Assembly: GCA_029204045.2 (NCBI GenBank)
Contig: JAQNDB010000156.1
Coordinates: 1-64,000, forward strand
Direction of reading: 5' to 3'
DNA from: Tillandsia leiboldiana
Lineage: Eukaryota > Streptophyta > Magnoliopsida > Poales > Bromeliaceae
Length of the DNA stretch: 64,000 nt
The position numbers and the translations under genes are program-made. Positions 1 to 11,255 of the stretch are shown here, one piece after another (the stretch's first letter is position 1; each line of letters begins with the position of its first letter). The notes under the pieces were generated by a model, which had not been told where the DNA came from, did not search any database, and saw only the letters and a list, made by a program, of their open reading frames with translations.

Positions 1-2454
1 ATTTGTGACACACCAGGCAATGACTCCAAATTGGGTTACATCACTCTTCATATTGGCGCCACCAGAAGGTCTGTTTTATGGTCCCTTTACATCTTTGTGC
101 CTTCTTTCTGGATGCGCTAATAAGGGGGCGCTATGGCCTCGGACAGAATTTCCTCTTTATTCGGGGTATCGGACGCAAATCCGCCCGCGGAACCGTAGGG
201 GTTCATCCTTCCCAAATGAAAAAGTCCCCTCCTGATCCGGTGAGATCTTGTCTCTTACGAGCTGTAAGTGCGAGTCCGCTGCTGTCCCTCTCGAATCTTT
301 TCTAGCAGTGTTGGCTTGACCACCAGAGTTAGAAGTTGCGCAACGTGCGCTGGCATACTTCAAACCCTAGGCGAGAAAATTCCGCGATCAAGTTGCTCTG
401 CTCAGTTATCGCACCTACCGATCCTTCCCTCCAGTAGCCCCTTCCTGCTCAGAGCGTACCTACACGTTTGCTTTCCGGGGGGTGGTATTGGATCGTTAGG
501 TCGTAATCCTTCAGTAATTCAAGCACCGTCTCTGCCGCAGGTTTAGTTCCTTTTGTGTGAACAGGTATTTAAGACTCTGGTGATCTGAGAAGATGTTACA
601 ATGGACAACAAAGAGGTAGTGTCTCCATAACTTCAGGACGAAGACCACCGCAGCCAGCTCTAAGGGGGTGTTGTGGGAGTAGTTTTCGTAGTCCTTTAGT
701 TGCCTAGACGCATAGGCTATTACCTTCCCCTGCTGCATTAACACACCCCCAAGGCCGATTCTTGAAGCGTCGCAGTACACCTCATAGTCCTCACCGGGTG
801 TTGGTAGTACAAGAATCGGTGCCTCGGTTTAGCCTTCTTTTGAGTTCTTCAAAACTTTCCTGGCATTTGGCCGTCCATACAAACTTTTCTCCTTTCTTGT
901 CAACCGGTTTAGAGGGGCCGCAATCTTCGAGAAACCCTCGACAAAAGCGTCTATAATACCCCGCCAGCCCCAAGAAATGCGGATCTCCGTCACCGTCGGG
1001 CGGCTGCCAGTCTATCACCGATTCCACCTTCTTGGGGTCTACGGCGATTCCCTTTTGCCGAGATCACATGCCCCAGGAATCCCACTTCGCGTAGCCAGAA
1101 CTCACACTTTTTGAGTTTAGCGTACAGCTTCTGCTCCCTGAGGGTTTGAAGAATCGTTCGTAAGTGATCCTCGTGCTCCTCGTCGGTGGATGAGTAGATT
1201 AGTATATCATCGATGAAGACCACCACGAACCGATCTAAGAATGGTCTGAAGACCCGGTTCATCATGTCCATAAAGACTGCGGGGGCGTTCGTAAGTCCGA
1301 ACGGCATGACCGTAAACTCGTAATGGCCATACCGGGTCCGGAAAGCGGTCTTCGGAATGTCCTCGTTCCGAACCCGAAGCTGGTGGTAGCCAGACTGTAG
1401 ATCAATTTTTGAAAAGACCGTCGCTCCTCGTAGTGGTCGAAGAGGTCGTCGATTCTGGGCAGGGGGGTACTTATTTTTCACCGTGACCTTGTTTATTCCT
1501 CTGTAGTCGATTACAGAGTCGCAGGCTCCCATCCTTCTTCCGTACGAAAAGCACTGGTGCGCCCCAGGGTGACACACTCGGCCTGACAAACCCTTTGTCC
1601 AAGAGGTCTTCCAGTTGCGCTTTTAATTCTTTCAACTCCGCGAAGGCCATTCGGTAGGGTGCCTTCGTTATAGGTTGAGTACCTGGCAAGAGTTCAATAG
1701 GGAACACCACCTCCCTTTCAGGGGGTATCCCAGGCAGCTCCGTCGGAAAGACATCGGGAAAGTCCCTCACCACCGGGATGTCTGAAGGTGTCGTCGAGGG
1801 TCGAGTAACCAGATCTACCGATGCCAAAAAGGCTACACACCCACCCTCTATCAGACTCCTGGCTCGAGCCGCTGAGATGACAGCCGGGAAGGAGGTGCTC
1901 TTGCACGCTAGGTACGCATTCTTAGGGAAACTTGGTTCTTGTAGTTGTACCATCCGCTTATCGCAGTCGATAAGCGCTTGGTACCTTGAGAGCCAGTCCA
2001 TGCCCAGAATAACGTCGTACTCCTTTAAGGGAATCACTATTAAATCCCAAGGGCAAAATAGCCGCCCTAGCTTAATCGGGCAAGTGGCTACCAAATTGGT
2101 CGCCTCCAGCGTCCCACCCGCGGTCTGGACCGTCAATCGACTTTGAAGAGGTGTTTCCTCGAGGTCATGCGAAAACACGTACTCGCGAGAAATGAACGAA
2201 TGTGTTGCTCCAGTATCAAAGAGGGTCCTAGAACGTGAATTTAAAATGGAAGTTATACCTGCAAGTACGTGCTCCGGCGGGTCCGATTCCTGGCGGTTCA
2301 TGGAATAAATCCGCCCGCCCGGTTGAGGCTGCCTATCCTCTTCGCGCCGCGTAGCCGGGGGCCTAGAAGCCGACCCCATAGGAGCTTTCCCCCGCCCCAA
2401 ATATTGTGGTGAAGGCGTAGAAGCGGCAGAGGAGGCTGATCCCACGGTAAGGGG
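1..2454 (-). pseudogene. pol: D pol: protease, reverse transcriptase, RNase H, start of integrase (broken)
   Basis: Read from 2454 downward. Protease motif LFDTGATHSFIS is at about 2187-2222. The RT core follows, with KIDLQSGYHQ and the catalytic FIDD at 1206-1217 (two Asp intact), then the connection region FLGLAGYYRRF near 950. RNase H begins with YCDAS at about 776 and runs to 511. The RNase H-integrase linker is at 157-363, and the integrase zinc-binding HCLVC motif falls at the left window edge. The frame is lost near 1500-1530 and 1440-1460 (start of RT), near 1040 (after RT) and around 780-800 and 510, so no functional polyprotein is made. Domain order matches the intact gag-pol at 41565-46025. 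Whether the small indels are natural decay or assembly error cannot be settled here. Confidence 0.9.
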
Positions 2455-3651
2455 GCAGTTGCGGCGGAAGTGCCCCTGCTTGCCGCAACGGTAGCAATGG
2501 TTGGCTCTCTGGGAGCAACCCGACACTCCATGCGCTCCCCCACAGATCACGCAAGGCCCGTCTCTTGGCCTCGGCTCTCCCGTAGGTGCGCTCCGTGCTC
2601 CCGACTGTGCCCTCCACCGCTTGGGAAGTCGGCTCCCAGCAGATGACCCCCCTCCGTAGCTCTGCTGCTGCCGCTTCCTATCTTCATGCTGTGCCGGGAC
2701 CTCCCTCCTAGCGCGGGTAACCGCAATCCCACGCTCTACGACAGTGGCCCGGTCAACCACTTTCTAGAACGTATGCAAATCAGCGGCTTGAACCACCTGG
2801 AAAATATCACTTCGCAACCCATCCACGAATAGTTGCGCCTTGTCGGGTTCATCCCTTATAACGAAAGGGACGCAATTTGCCAGGCGCACAAATTCGCGCT
2901 GATACTCCATAACTGTCTTGCTCCCCTTGCTGAATATGGTTCAGGTCGTCCTCCAGTTTCTTCTTGACGCTATTAGTGAAGAAGGCCCCAAACAATTCCT
3001 GCTTGAACGTCGTCCACAATAGTAGCACGGTGCCCTGGGTAGGATCAGGACGCACCGTCTTCCACCATAGACGAGCGTTCCCCTCCAAAAGTGAACTGCC
3101 AGAGGAACGCGTTCGGGGTCCTCAATGAGTAGGTCCTCAAACAATTTTTCCATTGATCCCACCACTTTTCGACTACCCAGGGATCAGTCGTCTCCCCCTC
3201 GAACGTGGGTGGTTCGAACTTCATGAAATCCGCCAGATTGGCCCGCACTCGCTCTCGTTCCGCCCGCGTAACCGTCCCTTCCCTGGCGACGGCGGCGGCC
3301 GCGGGGGTGCTCCCGCCGAGAGCCCCCGGCGCCGGCCCCACAGACGCTGATGCAGGTGCTGCCATCGGCGCCCGTGGTTTGGGTATGTGCTAGCCCGGCC
3401 GTTGCCGCCGGTAGAGGGGTTGCCCCTACCCCAGCACCTGTCGCTTGCGGTACTGCGGCCGGTGCAATTGGTTCTGGTGGAGGGGCGGGAGCGACCGGTT
3501 GTTGCTGCGTCAATTGACGCACACGATCCGTAAGGGTCGCCATCTCCCCCGCCATCTCTCTCAATTGTTGCCGCAGGAGCTGGGTTTCTGCAGCTGCCGA
3601 CGTCGTCGCATCTGTCCCTACCTCCTCGGCCGACGCTCTGGTCCGTACCAT
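2455..3651 (-). pseudogene. gag: D gag: capsid/nucleocapsid remnant (broken)
   Basis: Starts at ATG 3651 (MVRTRASAEE), equivalent to MARTRSS at the gag starts of A and B. A polar N-terminal part with a glutamine-rich helix (ETQLLRQQLREMA) is followed by the capsid-like domain (RVRANLADF, PPTFEGETTDPWVVEKW, EGNARLWWKTVRPDP, KKLEDDLNHIQQG) and two zinc knuckles at 2455-2553 (CVICGGAHGVSGC, then canonical CYRCGKQGHFRRNC). The reading frame changes near 3370, 3168, 3087 and 2920, and an in-frame TAG lies near 2765. Gag would package element RNA; here it is dead. Homology to the gag of A and B is clear over the whole length. Confidence 0.88.
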
Positions 3652-3860
3652 TGTCTGTACAGACATACCGATCAAAGCTTAGCACTCATCTCTGCTAGAT
3701 GAATCATCGTAAAATTGAGAGAGAAAAGAACATTATCTACAAATCCCCTCCCCGATCTCTCACGTCTTAACCCTTAAAACCCTGCACATTTCATTTATTC
3801 GTAGTTAAGTGTGATATCTCGGTGGATGTTGGGTTGTCACTGTTGTGATTAAAGCAAAGT

Positions 3861-3871
3861 CTCTGATACCA
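3861..3871 (-). other. D primer-binding site (tRNA-iMet)
   Basis: On the minus strand TGGTATCAGAG, 8 nt after the LTR end (3880), preceded by GATTAAGA. It is complementary to the 3' end of plant initiator tRNA-Met, the usual primer for minus-strand DNA synthesis in these elements. The 200 bp between it and gag (3652-3860) contain no gene; an acceptor-like TGTACAG lies just before the gag ATG. Confidence 0.9.
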
Positions 3872-3991
3872 TCTTAATCTGTCACGCCCCGGGGGTTTTA
3901 TTTTAGCGGAAACGATACTTCAAAGTACGCGTAAAGTGCGTACGAATTTTTTTGTTTAGAAACCTCCTTCCCCCGGCGCGTGCCCAGACCC

Positions 3992-4048
3992 GCCACATAT
4001 ACATATTTACTCGAAAATCGGGCAGAGTCTCCTCTGTATATGCACGGC
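3992..4048 (-). other. Conserved long hairpin near the LTR 3' end (D copy)
   Basis: Minus strand: GCCGTGCATATACAGA on the 5' side pairs with TGTATATGTGGC on the 3' side, with ACTCTG in the apical part. The position, about 120-180 nt before the primer-binding site, matches hairpins in A, B and E. The apical CAGAGT partner is degraded in D, so the structure is weaker than in the other families. Confidence 0.6.
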
Positions 4049-4188
4049 GTCGCGGCTGTTACAATAGTCGATCATGAGCAATCATTTTCCCATTTAATCA
4101 CAACAGTTCGAAGTAGTACGGTGCATGAAGACTAAACAATACCCGTGGCCAATCAAGTTGAAAGGATAAACTCACAGTTTTGAAGGCA

Positions 4189-4270
4189 GGTCCACACGAC
4201 CCAAGGTTTTGAAGACAGTTTGAAAAGATGCCATAAATCCACAGGGTTTGGAAAACAGGTCCACACGACC
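4189..4270 (-). repeat. Two GTGTG-loop hairpin repeats (D copy)
   Basis: Minus strand GGTCGTGTGGACC occurs at 4189-4201 and 4258-4270, each flanked by A/T-rich TTTTCAAAA-like sequence. Stem GGTC/GACC, loop GTGTG. Equivalent repeats in A, B and E keep the loop but have different stems. Confidence 0.65.
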
Positions 4271-4725
4271 CAGATTTTAAAAGATAGTTTTCGAAGTTCT
4301 TTTCTTTTCTAGTCATGTTGCTTTGAAAACGGCCAAACGGGAACAATAACGGAAATAGTAGTGCATAAGTAGAAGAAAGTACTCAACATCCACACGACCC
4401 CACAAGGGTATCGAGAACCACACAGTAACCTACAATACCGAATGAAATGCAGAGAAGGTAAATAAAACAGCATACTAGGGCTCCCTCAGACCGACTGCTA
4501 CCAACTCGGCCTCACCGTCGCCTACCTCTACCCCCTGGAGGTACCTGTCACAGAGTGGGTAGTCAGCGACACTATCATCAAAATAGTACTAAAGCAGTAA
4601 AGTAATACCAGCCACAAAAGTAAGTCTAGCCAGAACAACCGTTCTACACGTAACGGTAACTCGCAACCACCTGTACCACCTGTAACACCTGTAACCCCGG
4701 TAACACCTGTAACACCTGACCGCGT

Positions 4726-4927
4726 CGGGATCCAATCCCGGCGGTCCCACAGCTCGCACCTCGCTGCCTCAAGCCCCACAACTAATAAGGGGCCTCCCAC
4801 TACGTCACCTCGTGGGGTACACACCTGACCACAACGGGATCCAATCCCGACAGGTCGCACCGCTCGCACCTCGCTGCCTCAAACCCACAACTAATAAGGG
4901 GCCCCCCACTACGTCACCTCGTGGGGT
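4726..4927 (-). repeat. 110-bp tandem duplication in the D LTR
   Basis: A block containing CGGGATTGGATCCCG (minus strand; a hairpin with loop ATTGGAT) and the conserved ACGAGGTGACGTAGTGGG segment occurs twice, starting near 4726 and 4835. In A, B and E this block is single copy. The duplicated hairpins are the D version of the 7-nt-loop hairpin series. Confidence 0.75.
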
Positions 4928-5371
4928 AACACGGGTCAAAGACCGCCTTTCCGGAAAAAGAGCACCCTTTGCGGTGGCCAAACCGCGGGTGCACGTGTCG
5001 CAACTCGAGCATAAGTAACCAAGTAACCAAGTAACCAAGTAACCATGTCACCAAGTAACCATGTCACGGGGTAAGGTAGTACACCATAGAAACCATCAGT
5101 GTTAGTACCGATTAATAATAAAAAGACCCTTTTGGATTACCAACACAATACTCAGCCTCGACCGTAAACCCACCTTGTTGTCGTGCTCCTGACTGATGTA
5201 AGGTTCTCTCGCGTCTCGGGAGCCCGCCCGGACCTACACGAATCTGTCATATAGGAGTCAGCAACTTAAGACTTTGTCAGATTAACGACTAGAGCGCCCG
5301 GCGCCCTCTCACCTTGCGCACAATTCGCACACGTACGCGCCTGGCCCCGCACGGCTGGGCGGCGTACTAAC

Positions 5372-5966
5372 AGCGTGCGGCCGTCCGCATGCGGTGACGC
5401 CCGTGTTCGGCGTTGTCCACATGCGGTGCCGCCCGCACCCGCATGCGGCGACGCCCGCAAGCGGCGGCGCCCGCATGCGGAGGCGCCCGCAAGCGGCGGC
5501 GCCCGCATGCGGCAGCCCGCAAGCGGCGGTGCCCGCATGCGGAGGCGCCCGCAAGTGGCGGCGCCCGCATGCGGCAGCCCGCAAGCGGCGGTGCCCGCAT
5601 GCGGAGGCGCCAGCATGCGGCAGCCCGCAAGCGGCGGCGCCCGCATGCGGAGGCGCCCGCAAGCGGAGGCGCCCGCATGCGGCAGCCCGCAAGCGGCAAC
5701 CCGCAAGCGGCAACCCGCAAGCGGCGGCGCCCGCATGCGGGGGCGCCCGCAAGCGGAGGCGCCCGCAAGCGGCAACCCGCAAGCGGCGGCGCCCGCATGC
5801 GGCAGCCCGCATGCGGTGCCGCCCGCAAGTGGCGGCGTCCGCATGCGGCAGCCCGCATGCGGCAGCCCGCAAGCGGCGGCGCCCGCATGCGGGGGCGCCC
5901 GCAAGCGGAGGCGCCCGCACGCGGCAACCCGCAAGCGGTGGCGCCCGCATGCGGCAGCCCGCATGC
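5372..5966 (-). repeat. GC-rich 15-bp minisatellite in the D LTR
   Basis: About 40 tandem copies of a 15-bp unit close to GGCGCCCGCATGCGG alternating with GGCGCCCGCAAGCGG. The CGCATGCG core is palindromic. It continues for some 150 bp at 16642-16790 on the far side of F. Because 15 is a multiple of 3 and the unit lacks stops, several frames stay open for more than 220 codons; these are not genes. Confidence 0.92.
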
Positions 5967-5971
5967 GGTGC
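5967..5971. repeat. Target-site duplication GGTGC of element F (left copy)
   Basis: GGTGC at 5967-5971 is repeated at 16637-16641, exactly flanking F. A 5-bp duplication is the normal integration footprint of Ty3/gypsy elements, and it shows that F inserted into the D minisatellite. Confidence 0.93.
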
Positions 5972-8900
5972 TGTCACGCCCCGGGGTCGAAACTGCGACC
6001 CGGGCTCGCCAACAGATCCGCCACCTATGCCAAACCCGCATAGGCGAAGCGTCCTACCTGCAAAAAGAACTACAGCTAACAGATATCAGAGCTAAAAGAT
6101 AAAACTGCTGTAGAATAAAATCAACCACTGTACAACTGAAGATAAAACGACAAGGTCCATCTCCCAAAAATGCTAATCATACATTAACCTCGAGTACAAA
6201 ACTCATAGCTCAACAGGGAGATATCTCAAATAAAACATCAGTGTACAAGCTCTCAATACAACATATCCTCACTACATCAGTCTCTCAAAAGAGGAAATAA
6301 ATACCAATCTACCGACTATACTGAAGATCTCCTCCAAAGGGGGTACCGCTACACTCCAAAGATGGGTCTGGATCTAGCTCGCTACTCCCTCACCACGCAC
6401 AGCAACCACAGAACGGCAACACCCGCCAAGACTCTGCAAAACAAAGAGGAGAAAGGACAAAAGGGGGGAAAAAACCCCCAACGGTTCCCAACAATACTAG
6501 CACTGGTCTAACACAGCTACTAGACTCCACTCGGTCCCCCAGGCACGAGTGTAACACAAAGTATCTGCCTGAATAAACCCAATCGATAGACCAGTAATCA
6601 CTGGTACTGCCTGCTCTGCCGCGACGGGTATGCCAGCCTACGCATAACACCGAAGAAAAGGAGTCCCAAGGACTCAAAACCCAGCATGGTGCCCGGCGCT
6701 CTGCACCGTGGAAAGCCTACTCCGGAGTGGCACTCGAGGGGAGCGACCCACACGAGTAAAGTATCACTGTATCAAGCATCACTGTATCGAGTATCTCTGT
6801 AACCACTGTCTCATAACAGCAGGACTGGATCAAGACTATGATCAAAGTGGGAAACTCCGTCCACTAACAAAACCCCGATCTGACGCAATAGTACTCAAAA
6901 AGTGGGAAACACCATCCACTAGAACAAATCTGATACCCAATCTGATGCAATAGTCAACATCCGGTCAACCGCCCAAAGTCCGCGGTCACTGCAATAACCC
7001 ACGACCCACAATTGGGTAAAGTAACCAAGATCCGGTCAACCGCCTACTGTCCGCGGTTGCCGCAATAACCCACGATCCAACATCAAGCACACCCTGTCTC
7101 TGACCCTAAGGTCCCAGCTACACTATCCCAAACCTCTGCTCGAACCCGAGCAACATGACTCAAAAGTCTAAATAAAAAGGAGAAAGAAAGCAATCATGGT
7201 TTCTCCTAAGTCAAATTCCAATATGTAGTGCAGTAGTAAAAGATGGCCTAACTATATGTCCATACACATATGTCCATACAAGCATGCATTTGTCCTCAAG
7301 AAGAATAAAGAAAATAAACCTCATGCCAAAATTATCAATGACCATACCTGTCCATAATTCTCAATCCATAATGGCTCCTCAGAGTAGAACCTGCACATAA
7401 CTACATAATCCTATCCCAATGCATAAACCATCCTCATAAAAGGTTATGTGCTAATATGGCATGATAATTAATCATATAGGGTATCCTGCCTTAGATAAGC
7501 TTCCACTAATCATCAACATGACTATTTGATTAATACCATTGTCATACTGTGAATAATTCACTTGCAATTTCCATAAAATCCTCATTGTTAAACTTACCGA
7601 TCAATCCCAGCTATTGTACCATTCACCTGCATGCAATGCTAACATATGAAAATTTAGAGAACCGTCCATCGGTTCCGGGAATAAGGCACCCACCTGAAAA
7701 GCTGACTGTCCAAAGCCCAACAGCTGAAAACACCAGATAACTCTAATCCCTTGCTCCAATAAGTTCAGCACACCCGTAACCCTCCTGGCACAATACAAAG
7801 CTCACTAATTACACTAGGTTCCCAAATATAGCACTTAAAACCACATACAACCTCGAATTCTGAACTGTTAAATTATCACCTGCAGATAGTGCCCAGAAAA
7901 TTCCAATAAAAATATCACAGCAATCCTTGCGTCGATAGCTTCGAAACGGTACCTTGCACGCCCAAATCGGAGTTCGGTAAGTCAAGATAAAAATTCGGCA
8001 AGGGGATACACTCATACAAAAATCTGTGTTAAAACTGTGCACTGTTCACGGAGAAAACAGTAATTTTCACCTCTGATGAAATCTCAGAAAAATCCAAGAA
8101 AAATACGAGCGCGTTCCTTGCGATCTGTAGATGAAAAAGTTGTATAAGCTCGTTTCCGTCTGATGCTCGTGCGCGAAGATATGGCCAAAATACCCCGCTG
8201 CTGTCAAGGAAGTCCACACAGAAAATGGGGTCACTGTTTGCCTCGGGATCCGTGCCAAAACCTCGAAACGAGAAAGCGCGACCAAAACGAAAGATGAAGT
8301 CCTACCTCTTAGGAGTCTGCCGGCGCAAGAATCACAGCAAAATGATCTCGGGGTAGCCCAGGGGAGCTAAAACACTGTCGCTGCGCCGAAGAAGAACCCA
8401 GGAATGCAACGTCGCGCCGCGCCGTAAAATGGGGAACCTCGGGATTCGTGCCCCCAAAAAATCCCAAAACTCTGCAGGAAGATCAAGGACTTGAAGATGA
8501 AAATCTTCCAAGAAGGGAGCTCGGGGAGATCAAGCTTGGGCTGAGAGGAAAAACCCAAAGAAGAGGGCTCGGGCTGCCTATTTATAGGCTGAGAAAAACA
8601 AATGCAGAAATACCCAACGTGTCCCCACTTCCGGGCGCCGCCAAATTTCGGGCTGCTACAGTAATGGGCCCGGCCCATTACTGTTCAAGCCCGAAACGTT
8701 GTGGGCCGGCCACGTAGCCCAACACTGTGCGCCCCCGGCCCCGCTGCGCCCGGCGCACCCGCGCCCGCCAGTGGCGTCGCGCCACGTGGCCCCGGCAGCC
8801 CGTGCACCGCGCACGTGGCCCCGTGCACCGCGCACGTCGCGGCTGCCCCGGCCGTACGGCCACCTGCCCCGCCGTACGGCCACCTGCCCCGGTCACCCAC

Positions 8901-9526
8901 TCCACCGGTTCCGTGGACCGGGAGCACAACACCGAACCAAACACCTCACGCCACGTGTCCACCCGGTCTACCGTGCACCCGGGCCCAATTCAGTGGACCG
9001 CGCCCGCTGAACCGGCCAACCGGAGAGCGCCACGTGGCCCGCCCCCGGTGCACGACCTCCGCGGTGGACCGCGCGCCTGCCTGCGCGCTCCGCCGCCTTC
9101 CGCCGCCGCCCGCCGCCGCCAGCCGCCGCCGGCGATCGCCGGAAACACTGTTCCGGCGATGAACAGTAAAATTACTGTAGCAAGCTCCGAAAAATACAAG
9201 TAAATAGCCCATCTTGACCGTTTTCGCGCGCTGATTCCAAATCCGGCGTCCATTTTGCCAAATTCCAATCCTTTAATTTGCCGGAGGCTCCCGGGAAGGT
9301 ATTTTTAATCCGAATTCCGCGCCGAGCCTAAATTTGATATCCACTCCACGCGTAAACTCTTCTAAACATCCGATGGGGTCCCCCAAATACCTACGAGATC
9401 CAAATTTAAGCCTCGAGTCCATCTCTTGTGTCCAAAATGGCGCGCGAACATCGCCGACATGCCACGTAGGCTTCCAGAAGCTGCTGGTCACACTGTAGAA
9501 GCCCTGCAAAGATCCGGGTCACCACA
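5972..9526 (-). repeat. F 3' LTR
   Basis: Minus-strand 3' LTR, 3555 bp, from TGTGGTGACC (9526) to GGGGCGTGACA (5972). The U3 part (9526 to about 8590) is GC-rich with several G-box cores CACGTG (near 8793, 8813, 8950, 9031) and two GCCGTACGGC palindromes. A TATA box lies at 8579-8586. The long downstream part is AT-richer and has no gene-like frame. Confidence 0.94.
8579..8586 (-). promoter_or_regulatory. F LTR TATA box
   Basis: TATAAATA on the minus strand in the context GCCTATAAATAGGC, downstream of the G-box-rich segment. The same sequence is at 15689-15696 in the 5' LTR, where it would drive the element RNA. It marks the U3/R region; the transcription start is not determined. Confidence 0.7.
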
Positions 9527-9562
9527 TCCTCCCCCACTAAAAGAAAGTTTCGTCCTCGAAAC
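9527..9562 (-). other. F polypurine tract and conserved hairpin
   Basis: Reading minus strand: GTTTCGAGGACGAAAC (9562-9547, 6-bp stem, AGGA loop), then CTTTCTTTT and the purine tract AGTGGGGGAGGA touching the 3' LTR start at 9526. The purine tract would prime plus-strand DNA synthesis. The same stem-loop lies just before the 3' LTR in A, B and E. Confidence 0.8.
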
Positions 9563-10120
9563 TAGAGCAACTCCCAAGGAGTCTCAGAAACCAGGGGTCA
9601 AAATTCAACACCGCCGTCTCCAGCTCCCAAGTCACCTATCACTCCCCGTGATTACTCCTCAGCAACAACAACAGCAACAACCAGTACGGCCTAGCCCGAT
9701 TGCGCAATTCCCTCACCTCACGAGTCGGAATTCGCAACGGGCGTCCCTCGTACTCCAAACTCTCACAGACCCCAAAAGGAACGAGTCAATCACGGGCGAG
9801 GGGTCCAAAACATGACACTCCAGAGCTGAGACGCAGAAAACCCCAAAAACTCCAACAAAAGACGGGGGGAAAAGGAACAAATAGCCCGAGCAACACGCTC
9901 TAAAATCACACCCAAGAGCCAGCTCAACCAAAGCAACCCGAATCACATCCGCACAAACACCTGCACAGAAAAGGGGGCCCAAACAAGCAGGGGTTCACAC
10001 TCGGTCGCCCTCAACACTTAACCACCTAAGTGGATTGCTCAGCCGCAGCCTCTCTTCAAAAGGGATCCTCAGGGACTCAACTCAAACCCTGCACACAAGG
10101 ATGGCCCCACACAGTGCCAG
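9563..10120 (-). other. F internal region where integrase would lie; no coding remnant seen
   Basis: About 560 bp between the RNase H remnant and the conserved hairpin. I find no HHCC, D,D35E, GPY/F or chromodomain match on the minus strand. A CAA-rich simple stretch occurs around 9660-9685. Confidence 0.6.
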
Positions 10121-10468
10121 CTATGGAACCGTCAAACTCGACTCCCAAATAGCTCTTCTGTTCCAGGCATCCGCCACCACAGTGGCTCTGTCGGGGTGAT
10201 ACTGGATGCTCAACAATAACCCAATGGTAATTCCGCAGTCGCTACAGGAGGCATCACTGAAACTCGCAGATCTCTCTCCCAACACTGGGAATGTTAGCGT
10301 TGGCGCTGGTATCAGTCTCATCATCCGATTGCCAAGCACTCCTGGCACTGCCCAGTCCAAGAAGCTCCTTATCTTGACCATAAATATTGATCTCGGCCAA
10401 TTCCCAAATAGTATCCATATTGGCCGGATTTCCACTGCCGCCCCTACGGCTCGAACAAAGTGACCCAT
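10121..10468 (-). pseudogene. F pol remnant: RT connection and RNase H fragment
   Basis: Minus-strand translation resembles the connection region (VKIRSFLDWA, compare VRSFLGLAGY), then PAPTLTFPVLGE, an RNase H start SDASCSDCG, and an RNase H end SIQYHPDRATVVADAWNRRA (compare SIQYHPGKANVVADALSRK). The middle of RNase H, about 70 residues including the second and third catalytic acids, is missing, so the fragment is inactive. It is collinear with the pieces upstream. Confidence 0.75.
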
Positions 10469-10504
10469 GGAGGTATGCTTCTGAAGCTACAACTTGTATC
10501 TCAA

Positions 10505-10760
10505 TAACTTGGCATACAGCTTCATCCACACGGGCATGGTAGCACATCCACAAGTGCTCCTCGTGCTCCAAGTCGCTCTGGGAGTAAATCAAAATATCCT
10601 TGGGGAACACCACTCCCCATTTGTCCAAGTACAACTGGAACACACCATTCCTTAAATCTTGAAGACAACAGGGCATTAATCATTCCATTTGGCCTCAATA
10701 TGAGTTCATAATGTCCCTACCGGATCCCGCAAGCCATCATGGCAGAATACGCAACTATAC
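10505..10760 (-). pseudogene. F pol remnant: RT palm fragment
   Basis: Minus-strand translation contains RYGHYEL-like sequence near 10710 and YLDKWGVVFPKDILIYS, then QSDLEHEEHL. This is the RT active-site strand with the usual FIDD changed to FPKD, so one catalytic Asp is lost. Frameshifts separate the pieces. It places F in Ty3/gypsy. Confidence 0.75.
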
Positions 10761-10875
10761 AATTCCACATAGGTACAGGTATCCCAGACGAACAACTGCC
10801 GGAGTATAACTCCATCCAAAGGTCCTAACTACCACCCGGACCTGCCAACACTCGAACCATAAAAGGACCCTCACA

Positions 10876-11010
10876 GTCGTGTATCAACGACGTGGCATCA
10901 CCACCGCATACCAACGGCGTGGCATCACCACCGTATACCAACGGCGTGGCATCACCACCGTATACAAACGGCGTGGCATCACCACCGTATACCAACGGCG
11001 TGGCACTAGG
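10876..11010 (-). repeat. 27-bp minisatellite inside F pol
   Basis: About five near-identical copies of a 27-bp unit containing CGTGGCATCACCACCG and GTATACCAACGG. The array lies exactly where the first part of RT should be, between the pre-RT linker and the RT palm fragment. It reads open on the plus strand (repeated YQRRGITTV), which I regard as an artefact of a period divisible by 3. Confidence 0.85.
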
Positions 11011-11052
11011 TCAAACAGACCCCTCGATCCATCAGATCCTGTAACTCCGCCA

Positions 11053-11250
11053 TCAGCTCTCTAACTGCTCCACTGGCGATATCCAATGAGGTGCTGTCGA
11101 GGGTGGCGCGGTTCCCCGAACCACGTCAACCGCAATCTCTGTCTCCCTAACCGGCGGCATCATCAACAGCTTAGGTGAAATCTCACCCGGGATCCCGTGG
11201 GCAACAGGGATATCCTTGAGCCCCCGTGCCGCCGTAAGCACCTCACACAC
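11053..11250 (-). pseudogene. F pol remnant: protease-RT linker
   Basis: Minus-strand translation CEVLTAARGLKDIPV ... PPVRETEIAVDVVRGTAP ... WISPVEQLE matches the stretch before RT in Ty3/gypsy polyproteins (compare DIPVVRDYPDVFPAELPG and PPEREVEFPIELLPGT in A). It is open for 66 codons but lacks its neighbours in frame. Confidence 0.75.
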
Positions 11251-11255
11251 TGTTG

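Larger units (their letters stand above)
3880..5971 (-). repeat. D 5' LTR, downstream (R/U5) part
   Basis: The LTR ends at 3880 (minus strand ...CCGGGGCGTGACA) next to the primer-binding site. This part contains, in minus-strand order from 5971: the 15-bp GC-rich minisatellite, a roughly 110-bp segment present twice (4726-4927), GTGTG-loop repeats (4189-4270) and the conserved long hairpin (3992-4048). A candidate branch point and acceptor (CTGAC, then GTGACAGG) map to about 4545-4566. The upstream part of the same LTR resumes at 16642 after the F insertion; summed length is about 3.1 kb. Confidence 0.9.

Noticed and set aside
3861..3880. tRNA gene suggested by the GATACCA/TGGTATC sequence near LTR ends
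   Set aside because: Only the 10-13 nt primer-binding complement is present; there is no cloverleaf around it.
5266..6102. Seven overlapping open frames of 220-233 codons on both strands
   Set aside because: They are the 15-bp minisatellite (period divisible by 3, no stop in the unit) read in several frames at once; composition is only Ala/Arg/Pro/Gly/Cys/His repeats.
8701..9203. Three overlapping plus-strand frames of 103-158 codons in the F LTR, repeated at 15811-16313
   Set aside because: GC-rich U3 promoter region antisense to F; several frames open at once and no recognisable domain.
10879..11064. Plus-strand 61-codon repeat protein (YQRRGITTV units) in F
   Set aside because: Antisense to F, created by the 27-bp minisatellite; no start context and no flanking gene.
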